DNA of 64,000 bases from Limnomonas spitsbergensis (Eukaryota; Chlorophyta; Chlorophyceae; Chlamydomonadales). Positions 1 through 10,156 of this stretch are shown here, piece by piece. Position numbers and translations under genes: made by a program. Position 1 is the stretch's first letter, and every line of letters begins with the position of its first letter. Where the stretch lies: NCBI GenBank assembly GCA_037349105.1, contig JAYJMM010000110.1, positions 1,984,001 to 2,048,000 of the forward strand, written 5' to 3'. Under the pieces are notes generated by a model. It worked only from the letters and a program-made list of their open reading frames with translations. It searched no databases and was not told the DNA's origin.

Positions 1-314
1 GGCATTCAGAATCTGCAGCTAACTCGTCCCATCTAAGAAAGCTATGTCCTCAAAACATTAAAACACTGTATTTGTTTGACGCGGACGGATCACGGGTTCG
101 CAAAATGGTGCAGGTCTGGTCCAGAAGTTCAGTTTAAGTACCTCTACATGATCACTAGGCATACATTTGAGTCTCATAGCATGACTGTTCCGAAGTTATC
201 AAGTCAGTCGGAGTAATAGTTCAGAGAAACCTCCTCGTGCTGAACCTCCTTCACCTCGCCGTCGTCACGGTTCGCCTTGACATAAATCAGCGTCTCAGCC
301 CGCGCGATGCATGC

Positions 315-500
315 CTAGGCGAGAGCGGCTACTGGTGTACGTCTGCCCCCATGCTGACTAGTTTCGCTGGACCGATTGTTCCAAACTCGCTTAATCTTAT
401 TCAGCTCGGCACACAAAGCCTCAGGCTCCCACTCGGTTCTTAAGTGCAGTTGCTTGCCATTGTCGAGAAAGATAGATCGTTTCACTTTCTTAGGGGCCAT
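315..500 (-). pseudogene. small reading frame of about 90 codons interrupted by TAG
   Basis: A minus-strand frame starts at an ATG near 494 (MAPKKVKRSIF...) and runs to an in-frame TAG at about 315. The same frame then continues for about 33 more codons, including AETLIYVKANRDDGEV, and closes with TGA near 209. The charged composition on both sides of the TAG suggests one former coding sequence broken by a nonsense change. I found no intron that would remove the TAG in frame. I do not recognise the family; a transposon-derived fragment is possible. The plus strand of the same stretch shows nothing better. Confidence 0.25.
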
Positions 501-599
501 TCCAGGTAACACGAGTATTATCGTAGTATAGAATCGGACGATAACGCATGCGCTTGTCTCACAAGTAGCCCACAGTAGCTGAAATGCCGTATTTCCGCG

Positions 600-780
600 T
601 TTTCAGTCGCGACATTCGGGATTTTCGCGACTTTATATAAAGTATATATGATATGCCGAATTCGAATATATATTATATAATATACTTTATATACTATATA
701 TACTATATAATATTGCCGATGCCTAAATATATATTCGCCTTGTTAATCGCCCCCGGGCGATTGATTGCCAAAATAATATC
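600..780. repeat. AT-rich palindromic microsatellite (TATA-type)
   Basis: This is a run of TATATA/ATATAT and TATAATAT steps, centred on 655-715, in otherwise mixed DNA. It lies upstream of the minisatellite that precedes the FCP1-like exon. It is simple-sequence DNA with cruciform potential, and no gene is seen in it. Confidence 0.7.
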
Positions 781-1215
781 ACTGGCTGCATGGGTAACCT
801 GGTCACATGGGGCTGCATGGGTTACCTGGACACATGGGGCTGCATGGGTAACCTGGTCACATGGGGCTGCATGGGTAACCTGGCTACATGGGGCTGCATG
901 GGTCACATGGGGCTGCATGGGTAACCTGGTCACATGGGGCTGTATGTGTCTCATGGTCAGATGGGGTTGCATGGGTCACATGGGGCTGCATGGGTCACAT
1001 GGTCACATGGTGCTGCATGGGGCTTATGGTCACGTGGGGCTGCATGGGCTACTTAATAGTAACATAATGTTGCATGGGTCATGCTCACATAGGGTAGTCA
1101 CATGGGCTGAGTGGGTCACACCACAGTGTAACATGGGTCAAATGGGTAGCATGGGCTGCTCACATTGTAACATGAAGGTTGCATGGGTCACATGTTCTGC
1201 ATGGGATACATGGTC
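780..1215. repeat. 27/18-bp minisatellite (GGCTGCATGGGTAACCTGG type)
   Basis: Tandem units begin GGCTGCATGGGTAACCTGG and end CACATGG. The 27-bp form dominates at first and decays rightward into 18-bp and irregular forms. The array sits immediately upstream of the FCP1-like exon and is probably intronic. Because 27 and 18 are multiples of three, open frames run through it on both strands; these are not evidence of coding. Confidence 0.85.
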
Positions 1216-1269
1216 TCATGGTCACATGGGTCACATCAGTATTTCGTGTCCATCCCTCACCGTGACCAG

Positions 1270-4254
1270 GTCAGCTGCAAGCAAACATACGATGTGGCTA
1301 CGCCCCAGGGTTGAGCACTTTCTGAAGGAACTCCTGATCTCGTATGAGTACAAGTTCAGACTGTTCATTTGCTCGGCTGGTGAGAAGGGCTACGTCTTAG
1401 CGGTCGTTAAGAAGCTGGCAGAAGGATTCCCAGAGATTCCAACTGAGCGCATCACGTTCTCGAGGGGTCGCAATGGCGGCGCAGGCAATGATCCAAAGGA
1501 CCTTTACCATGCCCTGAATGAGCCGCTCAACGTGGTTGCATCGGACGGTCCTCCGCTCTCTGTGGCCATTGATGACAAGCCAGATGCCTGGACGGAGCAG
1601 AGCCGGGGCAAGAATCGAGCCGGGGTGATCACAGTGAGCCCCTGGGGGTGCACGCCGTCTGGATCATCACAGGAGCTGCCCGTCGAGGCCACTGAGTGGC
1701 CGCTGTCCAATGCCATCGTCGACGTCTTATCGCGTCACAAGGCCGAGTTCACCATCATCGACGAGGTAGCATAGCTTCAGATCCTTTGTTCCACTACGGT
1801 ACTCATCTTGCGCCACAAAGCCGAGTTCACCATAATTGACAAGGTAGCTTCCTCATTATCATGCAATCCTATGTTCCACTGCTCATCCCGCCGCATCTCT
1901 CACATCGCACATCACAGGCCTTGAAGCGCCTCGACACCACGTTCGAGTACATGCAGCAGAGTCCGAAGTTCAAGGGCATCAGCCTAGACTACCTCTGTCA
2001 AGACCTCGAAGTCAGGTCGATGGGTGAACAGTATGTCCTGTACATAAATCACTTTCTCAACCAACAGAAACCCAGTGCTTCCGGCGCCAGTGGAGCCTCT
2101 TGCCGTGTGGCTGACCGTGTGGCCGCTGCAAATGAGGAAGGAGCAGAGGCGGGCAGCGGGAGCGGTAGCATGGCAGGCGCACCACCGCAGCAGGACACCA
2201 ACTATCTCCAGGACTTGAAGCAGCAGAATAGGCTTGTCCTGGATCAGGTGCACGCACTGACACAGCAGCTTCAGCAGATGCAACAGCAGCAGCCGATGCA
2301 GGAGATACAACAACAACAGCAAATGCAGGAGATGCAACAGCAGCAAGAGCGGCATCAGCATCAGCAGCAGCAACAGCAGCATCAGCAGCAACAGCAGATG
2401 CAGGAGATGCAGCAGCAGCTGCAACAGCAGATGCAGCAGCAGCAGCTGCAACAGCAGATGCAGCAGCAGCAGCAGCAGCTGCAACAGCAGATGCAGCAGC
2501 AGATGCAGGAGATGCAGCAGCAGCTGCAACAGCAGAAGCAGCAGGAGGAGCAGCAGCTGCAGCAGCAACAGCAGGAGCAGCAGCAACAACAGCAGCAGCA
2601 GGAGCAGCAGCAGGAGGAGGTGCAGCAGCAGGTTCAGCAGCAGGAGCAGGGGGAGGAGCAGCAGGAGGAGGAGGAGCAGCCGCATGTACAGGGGCAGCAG
2701 AAGCAAGAGCAACAGCAGGAGCAGCAGCGGGAGGAGAAGGAGGAGGTGCAGCAACAGGTGCAGCAGCAGGAGGAGGAGGAGGAGCAGCAGCAGGTGCAGC
2801 AGCAGGAGGAGGAGGAGGAGGTGCAGCAGCAGGTGCAGCAACAGGAGGAGGAGGAGGTGCAGCAACAGCAGCAGGTGCAGCAGCAGCAGCAGGTGCAGCA
2901 GCAGCAGGTGCAGGATCAGCAGCAGGTGCAGGATCAGCATGTGCAGCAACAGCAGGTGCAGCAGCAGCAGGTGCTGCAGCATGAGCATCAGGAGGAGCAG
3001 CAAGAGCAGGAGGAGGAGCATCAGCAGCAGCAGCAGCAGGTGCTGCAGCATGAGCATCAGGAGGAGCAGCAAGAGCAGCAGCAGCAGGTGCTGCAGCAGG
3101 AGCATCAGGAGGAGCATCAGGAGAAGCAGCATGAGGAGGAGGAGGAGGAGCACGTGCCGCGGCAGGAGCAGCAGCAGGAGCAGCAGGAGGTGCAGGGGGA
3201 GGAGGAGGAGAACGTGCCGCGGCAGGAGCAGCAGCAGGAGCAGCAGGAGGTGCAGCAGCAGGAGGTGCACCAGCAGGAGCTGCAGGGGGAGGAGGAGGAG
3301 CAGCAGCAACAGCATGGACCGGCACCACCGGGACCGGCACAACAGGGGCCGGCACCACCGGGACCGTCACGACAGGGGCTGGCACCACCGGGACCGTCAC
3401 GACAGGGGCCGGCACCACCAGGACCGGCACGACAGGGACTGTCACGACAGGGACCGTCACGACAGGGACTGTCAGGACAGGGACCGTCACGACAGGGACT
3501 GTCACGACAGGGGCCGGCACCACCGGGACCGGCACGACAGGGACTGTCACGACAGGGACCGGCACGACAGGGACCGGCACGACAGGGACCGTCACGACAG
3601 GGGCCGGCACCACCGGGACTGTCACGAAAGGGGCCGGCACCACCAGGACCGTCACCACCGGGACCGGCACGGCAGGAGGAGGAGGTGCAGCAGCAGCAGG
3701 TGCAGCAGCAGCAGGTGCAGCAGCAGCAGGTGCAGCAGCAGCAGGTGCTGCAGCAGGAGGTGCTGCAGCAGGAGCGTCAGAAGGAGCATCAGGAGGAGCA
3801 GCATGAGGCGGAGGAGGAGGAGCACGTGCAGCGGCAGGAGCAGCAGGAGGTGCACCAGCAGGAGCTGCAGGGGGAGGAGGAGGAGCAGCAGCAACAGCAT
3901 GGACCGGCACCACCGGGACCGGCACAACAGGGGCCTGCACCACCGGGACCGTCACGACAGGGGCCGGCACCACCGGGACCGGCACGACAGGGACTGTCAC
4001 GACAGAGACCGGCACGACAGGGACCGGCACGACAGGGACCGGCACGACAGGAACCGGCACGACTGGGACCAGCACCCCCCATGAAACAAGCGTACCTCTG
4101 TCCGGTTTGCCACGCACACATTTCCTCCCAGGCTCCTGCAGATATCATGAGGCATTGTTATGCGGCCGGGAGGATGGACGATCCAGGGCACAAGGCCCTT
4201 TATGCAGAGGTCAAGACCAAGCACAGGCCAAAGAGGCAAAAGACTGGCCCCTAA
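1270..4254 (+). CDS. FCP1-like CTD phosphatase domain with giant Gln/Glu-rich repeat tail (5' end missing)
   Basis: Exon A is about 1270-1765 and exon B 1918-4254, both phase 0 across a 152-bp GT-AG intron; TAA ends the frame. Exon A matches the second part of the FCP1/NIF HAD-phosphatase domain. It shows WLRPRVEHFLKEL (family LRPxxxxFL), FICSAGEKGY (motif II region), a Lys in DPKDLY and AIDDKPDAW (acidic motif IV). Exon B opens with ALKRLDTTFEYMQ, like the helix after the domain in FCP1 proteins, which supports the splice. Some 350 Gln/Glu-rich residues follow, then two blocks of Gly-Pro-Ala/Ser-Arg-Gln repeats, then LCPVCHAHI...MRHC and a basic end. The nucleophile motif DxDxT would be encoded upstream and was not found, so the first exon and activity are unknown. 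The family dephosphorylates the RNA polymerase II C-terminal domain in the nucleus. The frame could instead start at the ATG at 1861 as a separate gene; I prefer the spliced model. Confidence 0.6.
1766..1917 (+). other. intron of FCP1-like gene containing a copy of the preceding exon end
   Basis: The donor is GAG|GTAGCATAG and the acceptor CATCACAG|GCC. Positions 1811-1850 repeat the last about 35 bp of exon A plus its donor (CACAAAGCCGAGTTCACC... AAG|GTAGCTT), giving a second potential 5' splice site near 1844. Confidence 0.55.
2270..4075 (+). repeat. coding CAG/GAG repeats and 15/30-bp GPAPPGPSRQ repeats
   Basis: From 2270 to 3310 the DNA is a near-continuous CAG/CAA/GAG tract encoding Gln and Glu, with CAA interruptions. 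Positions 3315-3670 and 3898-4075 are 15/30-bp units encoding Gly-Pro-Ala-Pro-Pro-Gly-Pro-Ser-Arg-Gln. The junction QQQQHGPAPPGPAQQG occurs twice (near 3305 and 3895), so a segment of about 590 bp has duplicated in tandem. Long frames on the other strand and in other phases are consequences of this triplet periodicity. Confidence 0.85.
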
Positions 4255-5110
4255 TTGGTGGCAGTGATCCAAATGGTGAGCAGTGGTCTTCTTGTCATAT
4301 TTAGGAATTAATTAAATTTGCACTACCGGTAGTGTGAAAAAATGTGAAAATGAAAATGCGCAAGCGCGTAAGGGAAGCCTCCCTAGGGGGAGTGAGGTAG
4401 TGGGGAGCCCGAGCCCCCCCACCTGGGGTCCAGGGGGAACCCCCTGGTGGGGGTTCGGGGGTGAAGCCCCCGGACCTCAGAAACAACGTGTGGCTTGAGC
4501 ATTGGATTCTTCATTGGAAATGGTGTTCATCTGTGCCCTTCATCTTCGTCGATTACGTCTTCCATTTTACTATTATATTATAATTCGAAGTTATATTACT
4601 GCCCATGTTCGAATGCGAAATGTTTCCTGCATTTTCCACTATGGAGCGGAGCGTGTGGCGGCAATTTGTATTTCGATGGTGGCGATAAGAAGCGAGTCAA
4701 TTTTGCCTTTTTTTAGTTTTATTTAATCGCCCCAGTATTCGCCACTGGACGATTGATCGCCAGAAAGAAGATCACTGACAGTGAGGTACCGCTTGATTGG
4801 GCGTGCTGTGCTATGCTGGCAGTACCGTAGTGACATGATGAATTAGTGATACACTTGGGTAATACGAATAACCAATTGTATCACCACATAAATGCAGCGA
4901 AACCTTTAAACCAAAGCGAAGCACAACGCTTATCGACCTCAAAACCCTGAACCCGTCGGTTGAAATCCCTCTCAGCGCGAATTGGGGCGCGGAAACATTT
5001 ATAGCCTTTAATTGACCTCGAAAGCCGCGCTTCCTAGTACCGGTATCGTCATAACTTATTTTGCTCCAATAATGGAAGGGCTCCTCTCCTGGCCAGCGGT
5101 CTCTGTTCTG
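4255..5110. other. intergenic with GC-rich hairpin element
   Basis: The part from 4330 to 4485 begins AGTGTGAAAAAATG and is followed by GC-rich DNA with nested inverted repeats, ending GGGGGTGAAGCCCCCGGA. The same start (GTGTGAAAAAATGAGGAAGCG) recurs at 6247, and a close match to the end (GGGGGCGAAGCCCCCGGAG) recurs at 63388, so it appears to be a dispersed element family. I see no convincing gene in 4490-5110. Confidence 0.45.
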
Positions 5111-5202
5111 ATTCATGAAACGTGTTCAAGCCGGGCAGCCGAATGCGGCAACACAACACTCTCGACTACATCCAGTAGTGCAGCAAGAGGAAGATTTCAG
5201 GA

Positions 5203-5445
5203 TTGAGGAAGAGCGAAGGAGAGCACAGCTTGTCCCCCCTTCAAAGCGCGCTAAGACAGCAGGCTTTCCGCAACGTGGCCATCTCTCCGCAACTAGGCGC
5301 TAAGGGGCCCTACCGCCGAGTGGTTCCGACTAGTAAATACGCAGTGAATGTCCGAGCAGCCTTTCCCTCCTTTGTTGAGCTTAGGACGCTAGGGTGTAGC
5401 AAGTGCAGGTGGTATGTGACCGGTTGTGGTATATGCCGCGCATGA
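5203..5445 (+). pseudogene. short frame with C-terminal CxxC...CxxC motif
   Basis: This frame of up to 80 codons ends in RTLGCSKCRWYVTGCGICRA before a TGA, a compact CxxC-x6-CxxC arrangement that could bind zinc. Upstream, another frame (5115-5303) contains a coiled, charged stretch (EEDFRIEEERRRAQ), which suggests a frameshifted or spliced longer coding sequence. Downstream is a purine run and TGTGACATCAACG (about 5626-5645), resembling a polypurine tract followed by a terminal repeat start, so it may be the end of a decayed retroelement. The family is not recognised. Confidence 0.25.
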
Positions 5446-5449
5446 CAAA

Positions 5450-6230
5450 TGTTCATTTAATCCTTTGACTTGACTCTGGTTATGGGCTCCCTAGTTATGG
5501 GCTTGGGTCATTGCGTCCCTGCCGTTTTAATTACTGTTTTGAGCTCTTTATGGTTAGCTTTGCTTTCTAGCTTTCCTGTATGTTAGCTCTGCCTGGTGCC
5601 TTTCTAGAAAGTCTTAGGGGGGTGTGACATCAACGTTGCAGCAACATCAGAACCATGAGCCGATAGCCATGTTACAGTTTTCTTGACCACCTGAGGCGCC
5701 GCTTCAAGCAAAATCAGTGAAAACCACGATGCAAAAAAAACTTAAACCAAAGCTAAATCACTACTAAAGGAATACCAGTATCGAAAACCTTGTACCAACA
5801 TAAATCACCATGTTATGCTTTTTATTCAATTTTCTTTAACACAAGTGATTGTATCACCAATTCATCGTGTCATATTTGATCTGTATTTTTCTCACACCTT
5901 GTGTCCTGTATCTTGCAGACAGACGTGAGCGCCACCTGGTCCCCGCAAGACAAGATGCGGCGGTGTATGTGCGTCCGGGAGACTGGGTTTATCCTATCCA
6001 TCCCATCTAAGCAGTGTACACTTTTGAAGGGAACAGTGGCAAATCGTTGTTCAAGGTGTTGCTGGACGAAGAAGACCAAATAACAATTGGTTTTATATTG
6101 AATTCTGGATTCAATTTTTACACCGGATTCAATTCTGGATCCATCACCCATATCAATGTTAGACTCAACATGGGTGCCCGAAATAATGACAAGGGGGTTT
6201 CAAAAGAAGTTCTTTCAGATTGAATTATGA
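5450..6230. other. intergenic; possible decayed element
   Basis: This is mostly AT-rich unique DNA. A short frame after a good 3' splice site (CTTGCAG at about 5920) reads RRERHLVPARQDAAVYVRPG and stops near 5999, so it could be a relic exon. Nothing else is supported. Confidence 0.3.
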
Positions 6231-6246
6231 AATATAAATCTCGAAG

Positions 6247-6415
6247 TGTGAAAAAATGAGGAAGCGTGACTTCGCCGTGCAGGGAGGTGCGGGGGCCTCC
6301 CACCTGCCTGTGGGCCAACAGACCAGGTGGGGGTTTGGACAACATGCCTTTACAGCATGGCCCAGAGGTGTGATGTCACTGACGGTCAATCGAACGGGGC
6401 AGGTGCGCGCCAAGG
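6247..6415. mobile_element. relic of GC-rich/TIR dispersed element
   Basis: The left part (GTGTGAAAAAATGAGGAAGCG) resembles 4335. The right part (GCATGGCCCAGAGGTGTGATG at about 6355) matches the arm of the TIR element at 16335-16670. No coding capacity is visible. Confidence 0.4.
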
Positions 6416-6554
6416 TATGCTATTTTTGTAAGAAGCCTCGCATATCTATCAGCCATGCCGATCCATGTTGGCAGGAGGCAACGGCCCTATTACTCAACAT
6501 CCATGTGTGGTCCAGCCATCAGCCAATCAAGTAGATCCACCAGCAGCCATGCTG

Positions 6555-6990
6555 GTCCTTGACGGCAGGGGTGTTTGCGAACGAAAATATCTTTGAAATT
6601 CTACCAGGCGGCCACTATTGGGCTGATTGGGACGAAAACGTGACTTTACTACCGCCAGGCAAGTTGCGACCCTCATACATACCCCCGTGGCCGCATGCTG
6701 GACATAACTGATTCGAAGCTGCATTCAATGCAGCACTGCCGAAGCATGGAATTGATCTTTGAAGGTTTAGGACTCCCAATCCGATTCGTACACTGCATGT
6801 ATACGGGAAGTGCGACATGCTTGTCCTCAACCGACACAACCGCACAACGGTGGTCAGACCGGATGGGCCCCCTGCTGTCACGGTCACAGCTGGGCGTGAG
6901 GCCAGCGTCCTATTCAAGTGGGTCAAGTGGTGAAATGCGACAGTGATCATCAGAAGTTGGGCATCAGGCAGGCATCACCACCCACATCGC
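6555..6990 (+). pseudogene. degenerate reading frame with two in-frame TGA codons
   Basis: One frame runs from about 6570 (VFANENIFEILPGGHYWADW) through TGA near 6709 and TGA near 6751 to a third TGA near 6932. It encodes LRPSYIPPWPHAGHN, FEAAFNAALPKHGIDL and RPDGPPAVTVTAGREAS in order. A different phase just upstream (QPSANQVDPPAAMLVLDGRG) appears joined by a frameshift near 6565. The protein-like composition across the stops suggests a decayed gene, possibly through CGA to TGA changes. The family is not recognised. Confidence 0.3.
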
Positions 6991-9900
6991 ATAGCCCAGT
7001 GCATCAGGCAAAAAATGTCAGGATGACAGGACCCACATCATTGCTCGGTCCAAACACGGTTTGTATTTTATTCTGCTGCTTTCAGCCAGAGGTAGCTCTC
7101 TAGTAGCTGCCAACAAATATTGATCGATCAGTGCCCCAATTATTAAGTGGGTAGGTAAGGGATATTGCGCACCTGGCTTCATAGCCAGATAATTGAATGG
7201 AGGTGCTGAAGGGAGGCTGATGAATGGCCGGGCAAGATTATGGGCTGAAGGGTGCTATTATGGCCGAAACACTGGCGGTATCAGATCTGGAATTGCCTAG
7301 ACTACCAAGCAGTCCGTGTCATGCGTCATTCAGGCAGCAGCAGTTATAATCTGAACAATTCCATAATCTCATGCTGGCTATATATCTGTCACGAAGAGGG
7401 TTTCAAGAGATTTTTAGCGAGGGTCTAGGACACTGCCTCCTTCATTGTTTCGTAGGAATCTGGATCTGTCAAGCACTGATCTGCCGAGCATCTGCGGAGT
7501 GTCTAGCAGACAGGGTGGGCAAGATACGGCCCCACTCTGCAGAAGGACCCGAGTCCCACGCTGATCCCGGGTGGCCCTGGGCGGCTTTGCGTAGTCCCAG
7601 TGCATGGGACTTGATCCCTGCACCAAGCCCAAATCCCAGGGCTGGGATCACCTTCTGGGACCATTAGTGAAAAGGTTCAGAAACATGTTTTTAAGCATGC
7701 CTGCACTAAGTGGTCGCTTTGCACAACTGCCTAGAAAGTTGTTATGCCCATGCAAGTTCGGGAACGACGGTATTGCTGCATTTCCCACCTTGATCCCATC
7801 AGCTGATCCCATGCATTGATCCCGTACAGTCCCAGGGGTACCCACCGTGCTGCGTGCTTTCGACATTGTGCGTGCTCCATTACCCTCGAATCGTATCATT
7901 GAAGTTCAACATTCATATAGCGCGAACCGCGGTCCTCTCCATCTCGATCAGGCGTGGTGTGAGGACTAAAGCTCCCTGCTTGCAGGGACGGAGCGTTCCT
8001 ATCCTAACTTGGTATCGTCAGCTCTGGGGCTTCGGGCATAAGCCAAATATTATCAATTAAGGTCGTACCTGAGGTGGACACAATTTATGTACATGCTAGT
8101 GCGTGGATATGGCTTATCGAGGGGGGGCCGCGTGAGCCCGTACTTGAACCAGGGCCCCCCACGTTAGTGACACACAAGCACCCCCAGGCCTCGATTTTTA
8201 ACATTCAAACAATTAACATCATATTTAAATTATTCAGTTCAAAGAACTGCTGAATAGGACCCTGTCTAAGTCTGCCCGTGACCTCGCTTGGGCGGACGGC
8301 GTCAGCAGCAGGAAGGACCAAGCCAGCAGTTATACTTCGTGCAACGCTGGAGAGATATGGAGGAAATGTAAGGAATCCGCAGGGTCTGAGATACCTCGTG
8401 TGCATGTCGTTTTCGCCCAACAATAGTTTATATTGTTGTGACTGCACAGCAGATGGACAAACTGATTGTTAAACTTGTCGTCCCCTCATACCCTGATTGA
8501 AGGGTCTCTGACCTGGATTGCATTCAGCAGAGCCGCAGGTTATCCAGTCTGCTTCAAAGTAGCTCCCACGGTAAGGACCTTGCGGCTTGCGCATTCTTCC
8601 ATGTCGCAATGCTAGCAAAGCAAATAGCAGATGCATGAACCGTAGGGGCGGTGCGTGCTGCCATGCCGAACGCCCCACCCGCATGCACTGCACCTGCCTC
8701 ACAGTGCCCCTAAATATTTGTTGCGCCCTAGTGGTGGGTGCAACTCCCCAACCTCATGCAGAGCCTGCATGATTCGGTGCACCCTGCCTGTGGGTGCTGC
8801 GCCCCCTCCCGCTTGCATACAGATGTTCTCCGGCAGCTCCCCGCTGAACGTACCTTCAGTGAGTTCATCGCCCCACCCCCATGCATACCGGTATGGCCCG
8901 CCTGTTTATGTGGTTCCATTACCCCCTACCCCCGCATGCACAGAGTTGGCCTGTATTTGTTGCGCCCTACCAGTCAATTCAGCACACCGAGTTGGAGCGG
9001 GGAGCAGCTGTCCCCAAACTGTTTCATGCAGTCCTTGACATGCAGCCGCTCCTCACTGCTACATCTAGTGGACCCAGCCTACAAGCAGGCAGAGCATACG
9101 CCATAGACCCCAATAACGAGCACAAGTTTGCGGCCGCCTACCGCACATGCATGGTTCCAGCCTACGGCGGGCGCCGTAATGCTGCATGCTGGGTGCCGCA
9201 CCAGCAATATGGCGTGTACTTGTGTGCGCACCGTCTTACGGCTGCCTGTACATGGGTGTACTCTCGCAAGCTTGCTCAAATTCCTCTGAAAGAACTGTCT
9301 ATTAGCAAATCCTCTTCCTTTTAGTCTCGGGGGTCTACGTGAAAGGATGCCTCCTGGCATTGATTGATTTCTTCCCCGAGTATTCATAAACGTGTGAACC
9401 TAGCCCTCGCCCAGCTGACAATGAAATACCGTCAGAATCACACGAAATTCAACTGCGCCTACACGGGGAGACTCATCAAATACACAAATTGTGAAGCAAT
9501 ATCCCGCTTAAGATCTTAAGAAGAAGACGGCAGTCTTAAAACCACCACATTTGGTACGGGGGAAGTTGAAGTGCGCACGGCGCCCGAGATTCCCGAACCT
9601 ACCCGGGAACCCCTGCCGCGAGCCTACCCGACACTTTTCGCTGTTTCAGGTACACTTTTTGGTGACATAATCGCTTCGTATGCTGACACCACAAGGCCTC
9701 ACACTCGCTTACGTTTCGTGACCACATGCATGACATGTACAGATGTTCAGCTGATGCCAAGCATGACTGACATGACCACTCATATGACATACACCTGCTT
9801 CGACCAACAAGACAACGAGGTCCAACATGACATTGGTTACTAGCAGCTGATGCACCAAGCCCGAGTGAAACGTGACCAACCCATTGGCGTGGATGTTGGC

Positions 9901-10156
9901 AACACAGCCCCACACATGCATTTCCCAGACACATATGAATCTTCACGCACATACATACACCTGTGTATACCCTTCCCCTTAGTAGTCCCTGACAACCAAA
10001 CGATATACTGTGTTCTATCTAGGTACAGCTTCGTCTAACAATCGCCGCCATTCCTTGTTCAACGAACTGTGAACACCTGAGCCTGTCCCAGCCAGCTACG
10101 AACCAAGCGATTTCACTTCCTGAGCCCATTTGCGACACATTAACAGAGGGACCACC
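6990..10156. other. intergenic, no supported gene
   Basis: Several overlapping open frames of 60-150 codons occur (the longest is 8881-9324, +). They lack recognisable domains or splice context and coincide with irregular direct repeats of CACCCGCATGCA and TTTGTTGCGCCCTA in 8640-9000. I do not call a gene here. The last 150 bp should hold the promoter of the RTA1-like gene, but no TATA box or other clear element is seen. Confidence 0.4.

Noticed and set aside
1984..4148. Leu-rich, Ala/Pro-rich and Ser/Arg-rich frames overlapping the FCP1-like exon B
   Set aside because: They are other-phase readings of CAG/GAG and GGACCGGCACCACC repeats; the Gln/Glu frame has non-repeat conserved ends.
8881..9324. 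147-codon plus-strand gene
   Set aside because: No domain, start context or splice partners; it overlaps irregular direct repeats. Left uncalled.
10130..10156. Upstream TTG start for the RTA1-like protein
   Set aside because: The ATG at 10157 has a strong context and gives the family's usual amino terminus.
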